The notes under the pieces: model-generated
Database searches by the model: none
Told to the model about the DNA's origin: nothing
What the model saw: only the letters and a program-made list of their open reading frames with translations
Position numbers and translations under genes: made by a program
DNA from: Actinomycetes bacterium
GTDB taxonomy: Bacteria; Actinomycetota; Acidimicrobiia; Acidimicrobiales; RAAP-2
DNA: 64,000 bases
Assembly: GCA_021793515.1 (NCBI GenBank)
Contig: JAJYSP010000014.1
Location: forward strand, 1-64,000
Reading direction: 5' to 3'
Shown here: in pieces, positions 26,145 through 33,866 of the stretch
Numbering within the stretch: the stretch's first letter is position 1
Layout of the letters: each line of letters opens with the position of its first letter

Positions 26145-26774
26145 ATGGACAACGCAAACGACACGCCGGATAGCTCTCCAGCGTTCGGTGCTCAAGATGG
26201 CATCGGTGTGGTCGTCAAGTCCAATGTTGTCCGCCGACTGAGGCGCTCACTACTTGTTGGCGCGGCGGCTCTTGTAGTGGTGCTGTTCGTTGCGGCCAGC
26301 CGATACCAGCCACTCTCGATCTCGCCCGGGATGGCGACGTGGAAAGACCGCGGCTCCTCGACCGAGGTCACCGTGGGTCTCAGTACCACTCTGTCGAACA
26401 GCGGCCCCTTCGGTGTGGACATCGCAGCACTTCACCCCACGGTGTACGCCGACCCACCACTCGTGGTCACCTCACTTCGGCCGTGTTTCGAGTACTTCAA
26501 AGGCCAGCACTGGTGTCCCCAGGACAAGAACGGGTACTTCACTGGTGACAAGTTCCATCCTTTCGTCATCACTGGTGGCAACACGATCCCCGTCGTTTGG
26601 CGGTACTCCTTCAGCTGCCGGCGCTACGACACGGGCGCGTCCTACTTGTCGGGACCCGTGGAAGTGCGAGTGCTGTACCGGTTCGGCTTCTTCACTCACG
26701 AAGTCCTGTTGGTATTGTCCGGAAGCGAAGCAACTCCGCCCAGTTCAACGGGGCCCTGCGCACCAACCGGGTAG
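26145..26774 (+). CDS. Membrane-anchored hypothetical protein
   Basis: A 209-residue protein with a short cytoplasmic N-terminus, one membrane anchor (about residues 33-52, SLLVGAAALVVVLFVAAS) and an extracellular beta-rich domain. That domain holds four cysteines (CFEYFKGQHWC, SCRRY, GPC) that could form two disulfides. The layout (LSNSGPFGVDIAALHPTVY ... VEVRVLYRFGFFTHEVLLVL) looks immunoglobulin-like, as in many secreted actinobacterial proteins. Start is ATG 26145 or TTG 26136. No family recognised. Confidence 0.6.
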   Translation: MDNANDTPDSSPAFGAQDGIGVVVKSNVVRRLRRSLLVGAAALVVVLFVAASRYQPLSISPGMATWKDRGSSTEVTVGLSTTLSNSGPFGVDIAALHPTVYADPPLVVTSLRPCFEYFKGQHWCPQDKNGYFTGDKFHPFVITGGNTIPVVWRYSFSCRRYDTGASYLSGPVEVRVLYRFGFFTHEVLLVLSGSEATPPSSTGPCAPTG

Positions 26775-26983
26775 CACTCGAGGTTGACGAAACGCAATGT
26801 GTTGCGTGCGGCTCAGTGCGCGTTGCCCCGGCCGGGCGCGCGCGACGTGCCGCAGCGGCGTCAGAGCCACGAAGCTCAGGGTAAGAACATTGGCAATCGA
26901 AAGGCGCAGTTCAAGAACCCCTGAACCGAGACGGACCCCCTGTTGCTGTAATGACGACAGGCGCGCGTGACGTATAGAGAGTG

Positions 26984-27499
26984 ATGGTGACAATCAGGCC
27001 AGTGGGCAACGACGAGCGATTCGAGGAGTTCTTCCGTACGCACTACGGGCGCGTTCGGCGCTACGTCGCGCGGCGCACGTCCGCTGGTCTGGTCGATGAC
27101 GTGACGAGTGCAGCCTTCACCGTGGCCTGGCGCAAGTTCGACACCGTTGACGAGCCCTCGATCGCCTGGGTAATCCGCATTGCCAGCCTCGAGTTGGCGA
27201 ACGTCCGTCGTAAGGAGCTGCGGCGACGGGGCCGCGAGCGTTCGTGGTTAGAGCGCCCCGCCGCGCCGGTGGCGGCGACTGACCACGAGATGCTCGCCGC
27301 CGCACTCGATGACCTCTCTGACACCGACCGCGAGATCGTGCGTCTAGTCCACTGGGACGAGCTGGCACGCGGCGAGATCGCCGAGGTCCTCGGCATCAGT
27401 GTGGGTGCGGTCAACGTCCGCTACCACCGTGCCCTGAGCCGGCTGGAGGCTCGACTTCACGCTCACGAGACAACCACAACACAGGAGGTTCCCCGATGA
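26984..27499 (+). CDS. ECF-type RNA polymerase sigma factor
   Basis: A 171-residue sigma factor with region 2 (FEEFFRTHYGRVRRYVARR, VDDVTSAAFTVAWRKFDTV) and region 4 (ALDDLSDTDREIVRLVHWDELARGEIAEVLGISVGAVNVRYHRALSRL). It resembles actinobacterial ECF factors paired with a membrane protein encoded directly downstream. Its TGA overlaps the next start (ATGA, 27496-27499). A GTG one codon earlier is possible. It probably directs its own operon; no conserved promoter was identified in the 206-base gap upstream. Confidence 0.9.
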   Translation: MVTIRPVGNDERFEEFFRTHYGRVRRYVARRTSAGLVDDVTSAAFTVAWRKFDTVDEPSIAWVIRIASLELANVRRKELRRRGRERSWLERPAAPVAATDHEMLAAALDDLSDTDREIVRLVHWDELARGEIAEVLGISVGAVNVRYHRALSRLEARLHAHETTTTQEVPR

Positions 27500-28623
27500 C
27501 GCATGACCTGGACCGCATGATCCGCGAGATCGACCCCGCGCGGTCACTCGACACTGGTGACGTCGACGCCGCCTGGCGCGACCTGACGAGTCGCGTCGCC
27601 ATTGCGGCGCCCACACGACGCCGGCGCACTCGTCCGCTCATCGCCGTCGGGTCCATTGGCACACTGGTGGCCGCGGGGGTCCTGTTGGTGAGCACTCTCA
27701 CGACTAGTCCGCTGTCGGCTGCGGCGGCGACACTGTCGCGCGCCGCCCACCTGGACGCGGCAGCCGCAGCTTTGCCCGCGCTCTCGCCGGGCCAGTCCTA
27801 TCACCAGCTCGAGTCCGTCGCGGCGACCTGCCAGTTCGCGTCGCCCACGATGCCCGCGGGGTCGGCGCCGATCACCTACCACTCAACGGGCACGGTCGAA
27901 AGTTGGACGAGTGCGAGCGGCGTGACGCACGTCATCATCACCCCGTCGCCTGTCGCCCTGAACGGTGGGTTCGCCTCGGCGACCGACCTGGCTCGCTGGG
28001 AGTCACTGGGTCGACCCTTCATTCCTTGTGCGCTGGGCGGTAGCGACAACACGCTCAACGCCAATCCGGCGAACGCGAACCCGGGCGCGTACGGAGGCTT
28101 CTCGACCTCCGTGGTGGGCTGGTCGGGCTTCGGATTCAACCTGGGCTCGAGTGTGTCCTCGATCACTCAGGACGTCGCGCGAGTGAACGCGCTGCCGTCT
28201 GACCCGAACACGCTCGCGACGATGCTTGCCGCCGGAGAGATCGCCCCGGACGGGACCGTGTCTTCCACTCCACAGAGCTGCCCCGTCGGCGCGAGTGCCT
28301 CGGGCAGTGGTTGCAGCCCGGTTCAGCAGGTGCAAGTCATCGCCCAACTCCTGCAGCTGCCCGACGCCTCGGCCAAGCTCGGCTCGGCGCTCTACCAGGT
28401 AGCGGCCGGTCTGCCGGGGACGAGTTTGATCGGTACCGTGACCACACCGCTCGGGGCTACGGGTACGGCGCTCAGCGTGCCCCTCTCCTCGACCGAGACC
28501 CTGGAACTAGTCATCGATCCAATGACTGGCGCGTTGCTGGAGGCTTCAGCCTTCAGTGGCAGCACTTCGTTGGCCTCGATCAACTACGGCGCGATCACCG
28601 TCGGAGGAAACCGGCCGTCGTAG
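27496..28623 (+). CDS. ECF-associated membrane-anchored protein (CU044_5270-like)
   Basis: A 375-residue protein with a cytoplasmic N-terminus (MTHDLDRMIREIDPARSL, about 50 residues), one membrane span (about 52-70) and a long extracellular region of alternating helical and beta segments. The start of the cytoplasmic part resembles CU044_5270-type proteins that accompany SigJ/SigE-like ECF factors in actinobacteria and may hold or release the sigma factor. No zinc-binding anti-sigma motif (H-x3-C-x2-C) is present. Translationally coupled to the sigma gene, which argues for a regulatory partnership. A broken partial copy lies at 25565-25837. Confidence 0.7.
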   Translation: MTHDLDRMIREIDPARSLDTGDVDAAWRDLTSRVAIAAPTRRRRTRPLIAVGSIGTLVAAGVLLVSTLTTSPLSAAAATLSRAAHLDAAAAALPALSPGQSYHQLESVAATCQFASPTMPAGSAPITYHSTGTVESWTSASGVTHVIITPSPVALNGGFASATDLARWESLGRPFIPCALGGSDNTLNANPANANPGAYGGFSTSVVGWSGFGFNLGSSVSSITQDVARVNALPSDPNTLATMLAAGEIAPDGTVSSTPQSCPVGASASGSGCSPVQQVQVIAQLLQLPDASAKLGSALYQVAAGLPGTSLIGTVTTPLGATGTALSVPLSSTETLELVIDPMTGALLEASAFSGSTSLASINYGAITVGGNRPS

Positions 28624-28676
28624 TCGAGATCGAGTGCCGGGATGCACTGTGGCTGGAAAGGGCCACCCAGATACCC

Positions 28677-29438
28677 TTAAAGGCTCTGGGCGGTCACGGG
28701 TCCGTACACAACCGGGATGCCCACCGGCCACCACGGCGGGGCAACCTCTTTGTCTACGGCTGCAATCTCCTCATTGACGAGGCGGGTGGCGACAGCGACG
28801 TGGTCGTCCAGGGTGTTAGGTGTCCGAATGATGAACGGCTCGGCCTCGCGAGCGAACCCGTTCTCTTCCATGAGACTGACGAGCGGCTCGAGATACAACC
28901 CTATGCCAGTGACAGCGCCGACAGCACCTACGGCGAGACGATGGTCGAGAGGATGAATGGCGTTGACGAGTGGTGTGACCTTGTCGCCGTCGCAGATCAA
29001 CTCGACGTGTAGAAGGCGAGGACCCTGCTCGTTGTGCTCGGCGAGGAGAATGCCAAACGTGAGGTCGGGGACTGCGGCACCAGTGAGTTGGCGAGTGGCC
29101 TTGAGAATCGAAGGAACAACTGGTGCCAAGAAACCAGAGAACTGAACCACTGCTTCCTCCAGTGAGGTAGCGGCATCTAGTGCGCTCGAGAGCTCGGCGA
29201 GGCAGTCGATGTTGTCGTACGAGAGGACACCAGTCAGCGCTCCCAGTCTGGTGCCTCGTCGGATGATCTTGCCGAGGTGCTTGCTCGTGTTGCCGCGGAG
29301 ATCGACGTTGCAGGCATCGGTAGCCAAGGCAACGTGCTGATGGCTGATCACTCCCACGGCGACACTCACCGGGACAGTCTGGCGCAGGAATCTCCAGCGC
29401 CGGGGCATGCCTACGGAGGCGTCGAGGACGAGTCGCAT
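28677..29438 (-). CDS. Proteasome-beta-like Ntn-hydrolase-fold protein (Ser at position 1)
   Basis: A 253-residue protein of no named family. Residues 25-66 follow the N-terminal pattern of proteasome beta subunits. Ser25, Asp41 (in ALATDACN) and Lys57 (in KHLGKII) have exactly the spacing of Thr1, Asp17 and Lys33, and the next strand RLGALTGVLSYDNID matches the following beta hairpin and helix. About 24 residues precede Ser25, like a short propeptide. If real, nucleophile Thr1 is replaced by Ser. The C-terminal part (LLHVELICDGDKVTPLVNAIHP) fits further strands. Start is ATG 29438 or 29408. Neighbour to a RecB-like nuclease gene on the same strand. The fold is inferred, not shown. Confidence 0.5.
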   Translation of the reverse strand: MRLVLDASVGMPRRWRFLRQTVPVSVAVGVISHQHVALATDACNVDLRGNTSKHLGKIIRRGTRLGALTGVLSYDNIDCLAELSSALDAATSLEEAVVQFSGFLAPVVPSILKATRQLTGAAVPDLTFGILLAEHNEQGPRLLHVELICDGDKVTPLVNAIHPLDHRLAVGAVGAVTGIGLYLEPLVSLMEENGFAREAEPFIIRTPNTLDDHVAVATRLVNEEIAAVDKEVAPPWWPVGIPVVYGPVTAQSL

Positions 29439-29530
29439 GACGACAGTATCGGCACGCTGGTCCAGATCCTTGAGGCGCTCAGCCGAGACACTCAGCTACC
29501 ACTCGAACGGCGGTGCGAGCGTCTCGCTTT

Positions 29531-30496
29531 TCACAGCAGCGCGCGAAGGATCACCTCGAAGTCGCGGCGAGCATCATCCGCACTCACGGGCCGGCCAGAC
29601 ATCAGCGAGAGGAGATCGGCCAGTGGCCAGACGACTTGCACTCCGTGTCGCGAGTAGTAGATCCCGACCTCGTCCACGGCATACGAGCGGTCGAGGTCGA
29701 GTAGCGCGTAGCCGATGATCTGCCAGAGGTCGACGCGCTCGATCTGGGAGGCGGTGACGGTCTTGACGTCGATCAACCGGTGCCCCGCGATCACGTCGGC
29801 GTCCGCACCGCCGACGAGATGACTGCCGGCGAATGTCGGGTTTGGCACGATTGGAGATGCGAGTTGGGCGCCCTGGGTCATCGTCAGATGACGAGCCAGG
29901 GCCGCGAGATCAGCGCGGGCCGACTGGCTCGCAAGCGTGAGAACGGTGTCGAGATCGGTCAAAGGACCGAGGTCCTCGAGGGGTGATCGTCCCGCCCCAC
30001 CCATTCGAAAGTACTCCTCGTAGAGGGCGAGCGCGAAGCACAGAGCGCCCAACTGGTGCTCGAACTCGGGATCGCCACGTAGTGCGGGCTCCTGATGGCG
30101 CAGCTCGAGCAGGCGATCTTCCAACTCTTCGTAGGCGCGCGAAACGTTGGAGGCCGCACCCCATGAGTTGCCAAGCCTCTCCGCTCCGATTCGCGCGACT
30201 CGATGATCACCGTCGCTCGGCGCGAAGAAGAAGCGCACTCGATAGTCGAAGGCGACCCCGATGGTGGACCAGCGATACGCCCTGCGGTCTTCGAGGTCAG
30301 GGGTTACGACGGGCTCGCCGAGTCGCCAGGCGGCGCGCTTTGGAAGATCTTCGGACGCCAGGTAGCGCCCGAGCACTATCCCTGGATCATCGGTTGGAGA
30401 GAGGGAAGCACGCGCGGCGCTGACGTTGGTGAAGCGCTCAGCGAAAAAACGGCTGACGGGGCTCGACGTGTCCTTCAGGTGGCTCACGAGCGACAT
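29531..30496 (-). CDS. RecB-family PD-(D/E)XK nuclease-like protein
   Basis: A 321-residue protein. Near residues 220-260 it carries the three motifs of RecB/Cas4-type nucleases in order: GGADADVI (metal-binding Asp), LIDVKT (the D-x-K core) and DLWQIIGYALLD (the Q-x3-Y motif). The first 200 residues are helical with no known domain. RecB-type nucleases act in recombination, CRISPR adaptation and phage defence. Start at ATG 30496 rather than 30526. It is divergent from the zinc-ribbon gene (66-base gap) and followed 92 bases later by the proteasome-like gene. Confidence 0.6.
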   Translation of the reverse strand: MSLVSHLKDTSSPVSRFFAERFTNVSAARASLSPTDDPGIVLGRYLASEDLPKRAAWRLGEPVVTPDLEDRRAYRWSTIGVAFDYRVRFFFAPSDGDHRVARIGAERLGNSWGAASNVSRAYEELEDRLLELRHQEPALRGDPEFEHQLGALCFALALYEEYFRMGGAGRSPLEDLGPLTDLDTVLTLASQSARADLAALARHLTMTQGAQLASPIVPNPTFAGSHLVGGADADVIAGHRLIDVKTVTASQIERVDLWQIIGYALLDLDRSYAVDEVGIYYSRHGVQVVWPLADLLSLMSGRPVSADDARRDFEVILRALL

Positions 30497-30562
30497 GGTC
30501 GAAACATACCTCGCTCGGCGCGGCACGGTCAGATGTCACCGGCGCGCCCTATTGTCAGGAGT

Positions 30563-31318
30563 ATGGCTCCGCTGTTTGGCCGCGGTCATGATCCCGAGAC
30601 CTTTCGGACCCCTCCGCCACTCAAACGATCCGAGGTAGAGGACCGCCGGGTCGCCGCCTGCCCCTATTGCGGCGTTGTACTGAAGAAGGTGCCGGGTGCC
30701 GCCACGACATGCCCATCGTGCCGTGAGACGATGTTCGTGCGGACGAATCAGCGCAGCCGCGTGCGCATGGTCGTGACCTGGGCTGAAGCCGACGAGATCG
30801 ACGACGTGAACGAGGCGATCACCACGGGCAATCTCGACGCCTATGACGCCCGCGTCACTCGTTGTCGCGACGACCTGCGCAGTACCGGCAAGTTCGGTCC
30901 GTCGCCCGCGTACGCGGACGTACGGTGGCGGATGCTCAACGAGGATGTCGCGGGCGCCCTCGCGACGAAGGATCCCGTGGCGCTCTTGTTCGCGCATCGC
31001 AGGATGCTCGAGGTACTGCGCCGGCGTCGCGCGACGGACCAAGCGCTCGAGCTCGCCCTCACGGTGTTCTATCTCGAGCAGTGCGGCGAGCCGGTGCGCG
31101 GCTATGACATCGATCGCGGGGGTGCGGACACAGTCACGTGGCAGCCGCTCGCCACACCCTCGCAGGGTTCACTGACGGCGTGGGTGGGGCGCGAGTGCGA
31201 GGGACTCGGGGTCAGCGTCGAAGAAGCGGCCCGCCGCTTCGATGCGAGGGCCGACGGACTGCGGCGAGGCTTCGGATTGCCTCTGAGCTGGGCACGAATC
31301 CGGCCCGAGTGCGTGTGA
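30563..31318 (+). CDS. Zinc-ribbon protein of unknown function
   Basis: A 251-residue soluble protein. Near residue 30 it has a two-knuckle zinc ribbon, CPYCG ... CPSC, within a basic N-terminal segment. The remainder is predicted helical (VRWRMLNEDVAGALATKD, ALLFAHRRMLEVLRRRRATDQALELALTVFYLEQ) and may be repeat-like. Zinc ribbons of this type usually bind nucleic acid or partner proteins. AGGAG lies just before the ATG at 30563. A longer in-frame extension from 30203 overlaps the divergent nuclease gene and is rejected. The 176-base gap after it contains only an imperfect CACCTCG/CGAGGTG hairpin. Confidence 0.6.
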   Translation: MAPLFGRGHDPETFRTPPPLKRSEVEDRRVAACPYCGVVLKKVPGAATTCPSCRETMFVRTNQRSRVRMVVTWAEADEIDDVNEAITTGNLDAYDARVTRCRDDLRSTGKFGPSPAYADVRWRMLNEDVAGALATKDPVALLFAHRRMLEVLRRRRATDQALELALTVFYLEQCGEPVRGYDIDRGGADTVTWQPLATPSQGSLTAWVGRECEGLGVSVEEAARRFDARADGLRRGFGLPLSWARIRPECV

Positions 31319-31494
31319 ACGCTGCGAGCCAGCGAGGTGGGCCCCGTCTCTAAACGCCTGTCGAATGTGGTGGGACACCTCGCGGGCAACTTCGCCTCGA
31401 GGTGAGATGACAGAGAGGATCGATTCCAGGCGTATCGGGGGTCTCGAGGACGTAAGAGGGCGATGTCCTTCTCACTCAGAAGGCTGACTCGGTG

Positions 31495-31809
31495 TTACGC
31501 AGCGACCTGCCGGCCCCGCTTAGCGTGTAGCTCGAGTGCGAGCTCGTAGTCAGAGTGCGGGATGATCCCTGACAGGTGGCCGGTATGGACCGTCTGCCAC
31601 ACGAGCTCAGTAGACACCGCGTCCGCTAGTTCGCTGAGCCAGAGGGATGGATCACGGGTGGGCTCAAAGACGGGCAACTCCACATAGAGCTGAACAGCGA
31701 GCTCGGGAGTGATGTATCCGTAGTGACGCCACGCGGCGATGTCACTGACCTTATGGGGTCCGGGCGGCACCACCGACCGGTCGCTGACTGGTGTGCGACT
31801 GGAGTTCAT
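31495..31809 (-). CDS. Hypothetical protein (104 aa)
   Basis: A 104-residue protein with no recognised domain. It contains a segment that could be a helix-turn-helix-like or adaptor region (VSDIAAWRHYGYITPELAVQLYVELP) and ends in a basic stretch (LHAKRGRQVAA). Start is ATG 31809; an in-frame GTG/ATG two codons earlier is possible. It lies in the accessory region beside a frameshifted gene on the same strand. Confidence 0.45.
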   Translation of the reverse strand: MNSSRTPVSDRSVVPPGPHKVSDIAAWRHYGYITPELAVQLYVELPVFEPTRDPSLWLSELADAVSTELVWQTVHTGHLSGIIPHSDYELALELHAKRGRQVAA

Positions 31810-31832
31810 TGTCACGTGACGGTGCGTGACAC

Positions 31833-32182
31833 CTACTCGTTGTCAAGGAGCCGCTCTACGAACCATGCGGGACCGAAGACGTCAGGGGGCATCCCGATGG
31901 AGGGGATGTGCTGCGCGTCGCCGCTACGAGCGAGATCCGCCAGTCCAGAACCGGCGAGTGTTGCCCGCATAGGAAGCAGAACGGCAGTAAGCCGTTCCAG
32001 TTGAGCACCGGCAAGAGCCATTCGGCTGGTTGACCACACGCCTCGACTCGCCCGTCGGGAGGAACATGGCAGCCCACGTTCTTGAAACTTGGGCAGCAGC
32101 ACCGTACCGGTCGTTCGTTGTCCCAAAACACGGCGTAAGAGTACTTCGCCGTGGTGCCGTCGACGTGGTCTTGCCGTGGTGG
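31833..32182 (-). pseudogene. Frameshifted cysteine-rich protein gene
   Basis: Two overlapping frames together read like one protein. The first gives YAVFWDNERPVRCC, NVGCHVPPDGRVEACGQPAEWLL and PFCFLCGQH (several Cys/His pairs, suggesting zinc binding). The second continues with GSGLADLARSGDAQHIPSIG and ends FGPAWFVERLLDNE. A single frameshift near 31960-31990 would join them. No start codon with a ribosome-binding site exists before the first part (a TAG stands at 32183-32185). I therefore call it a decayed gene of unknown function. Confidence 0.4.
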
Positions 32183-32338
32183 CTATACATGGTTGAGGCT
32201 TGCTTCGCTTGGGGGAGGGGTGCCTTTAGGGCGGACAGGCGCCCAACAAATCGACTGCCCTGACCTCAGTCTTTGTCACGGCAAGCGCAGTCCGTGGTGT
32301 ATCTCGGGGACCGGGGATGAAGTTAACTCGCCACAGCT

Positions 32339-32830
32339 CTACCTCGAGCGAGCCTCATCGCGGAGTAGTTGGCGCAGACGAAGTGAACTCTCTTGAAGTC
32401 GGTCGACGGCAATGTTCATGCCGTTGAACGCGTCGATCCTCGCCGGCCCGATTTCGGCTCTGTCAATCGCCCCGCAACTTGAAAGGAGTTCGCTCCACAG
32501 GCCGTTCGTTGCCTCCATCGCGGTTTCCACCCTCTCGGGGAGGAAGAGTGAGACCATGGCGTCGACGTCCGGATTTTGGATGTCCGAGTGGTCCTCTCGC
32601 ACGATGAACTCGGTGCCGAGTCGGTAGCGAGCGACCAGAGCTTCCGCTGTCTCCAGCTGGCGGGACCTCTGGCGCTCGAGAAGAAGACAGGCCTCACGAC
32701 GGCTCGCATAGTCACGGTCCTCACGGGCGTCAGTGGCACGTTGGTGGCGATCACGCGCCGCACCTGCGTAGGTGAGGCCGCCGCCCGCCAGGGCGGAACC
32801 GGCACCGATGAGCACGTCGATCCAGGACAT
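32339..32830 (-). CDS. Hypothetical protein with N-terminal membrane span and coiled coil
   Basis: A 163-residue protein from ATG 32830 (MSWIDVLIGAGSAL). A glycine-rich N-terminal span (about residues 3-22) is followed by a highly charged helix (RDRHQRATDAREDRD ... LLERQRSRQLETAEALVARY), likely a coiled coil, and more helix to the end. Such single-span coiled proteins are common in phage and defence-associated accessory regions but have no defined role. The 148-base gap downstream shows nothing. An in-frame extension to 32911 is rejected for lack of a start signal. Confidence 0.5.
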   Translation of the reverse strand: MSWIDVLIGAGSALAGGGLTYAGAARDRHQRATDAREDRDYASRREACLLLERQRSRQLETAEALVARYRLGTEFIVREDHSDIQNPDVDAMVSLFLPERVETAMEATNGLWSELLSSCGAIDRAEIGPARIDAFNGMNIAVDRLQESSLRLRQLLRDEARSR

Positions 32831-32969
32831 TGCTATCGATTCTGCCCGATAGCTGTGACGTTTGCGGGGAGTTCGGTGGGTGGTGGGCGGTTCCCACCAG
32901 GAGATATTCACCGAGCCGGCCTAAAGTGGCTCGACTGCGGCCGAGAGGTGTCACGAGCACTGTAGAGGC

Positions 32970-33866
32970 GTGCCCCAGAGAGATTCCCGGTCGACCGCAG
33001 CGATCATCGAGACCTACAACCCCGCCATCGGGCGTCACCACTTGGTGAGCCCGGCGGAGTGGCGAGCGGTCGCGAACGTAGTGCGAGAGGCGGTCGCACC
33101 CTTCAGCCACCTTCGCGGCGAGCAGATTCGCGACTACCTGCGCTCGATGACGAAGCTGGCGGCATTCGTCCGGCGGCTCGAGGGCGAGATGAGCATTGCG
33201 GCGGTGCTCGCCCCGGCAAGCATACGAGGGTTCTTGCGTAGCCAGCCGGCGGGCGTACGCGACGAAGAGCCGTACTTGTGGCGCCTGGCCCGAGCCCACG
33301 GCACGGTGCCGGTGGACGAGTCGGTGCACCACCAGGTGGGCCGGCACGACCTCAAGGCGCCCTATACGACCGAGGAGATCGAGTCTCTCCTGCTGGCCGC
33401 TCACAGTCAGCCCACCGAACTGCGCCAGCTCAACGTGCTGGCCATCGTCGTCCTCGGCGCAGGTGCCGGGCTGGTGCGCGAGAGCTCGCGCGACGTGTGC
33501 GCGAGCGACGTCCACCGGCACGAGGATGGTGTGTTCGTGCGAGCCCGTGGTCGGTGCGCCAAGGTCCTCCCCGCATTCGAGGCCGAGCTCGAGGAGTTGG
33601 TACGGCGACGTCCGAAGGGTCGGCTGCTCGGCACCGCTCAGTCCCGCTTCATCACCGCCCAGGCCCACCGGTGGCTCGACGACCGCCGTGGGGTCCCGCG
33701 GCTCTCGGTGGACCGGCTGCGCGCGAGCTACCTCATCGACCTCATGCGTCGGGGTCACACGCTGGTTGAGGTGATGGCCTGGTCGGGGCTGAAGACGACC
33801 GACACGCTGTGGCGCCTGGCTTCGCACTTGCCCGTGCCATCGACTTGTCCGAGAGACGACGGGTGA
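32970..33866 (+). CDS. Tyrosine-recombinase-fold protein, catalytic residues incomplete
   Basis: A 298-residue protein whose C-terminal half follows a tyrosine recombinase. It shows LAIVVLGAGAGLVRESSRDV in place of the G-L-R-x-x-E box, then RLSVDRLRASYLIDLMRRG in place of H-x-L-R-H and VEVMAWSGLKTTDTLWRLASHL in place of L-G-H ... Y. The arginines remain, but the first box-II His is Asp and no tyrosine occupies the nucleophile position. Its N-terminal part has a helical SAM-like region. It may therefore bind DNA without cutting it. The gene starts GTG at 32970 and its TGA overlaps the transposase start (GTGA), so the two are made together. Confidence 0.6.
   Translation: MPQRDSRSTAAIIETYNPAIGRHHLVSPAEWRAVANVVREAVAPFSHLRGEQIRDYLRSMTKLAAFVRRLEGEMSIAAVLAPASIRGFLRSQPAGVRDEEPYLWRLARAHGTVPVDESVHHQVGRHDLKAPYTTEEIESLLLAAHSQPTELRQLNVLAIVVLGAGAGLVRESSRDVCASDVHRHEDGVFVRARGRCAKVLPAFEAELEELVRRRPKGRLLGTAQSRFITAQAHRWLDDRRGVPRLSVDRLRASYLIDLMRRGHTLVEVMAWSGLKTTDTLWRLASHLPVPSTCPRDDG

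Noticed and set aside
29513-29718. Short plus-strand frames over the nuclease gene end
   Set aside because: Shadow frames without start signals or conserved residues.
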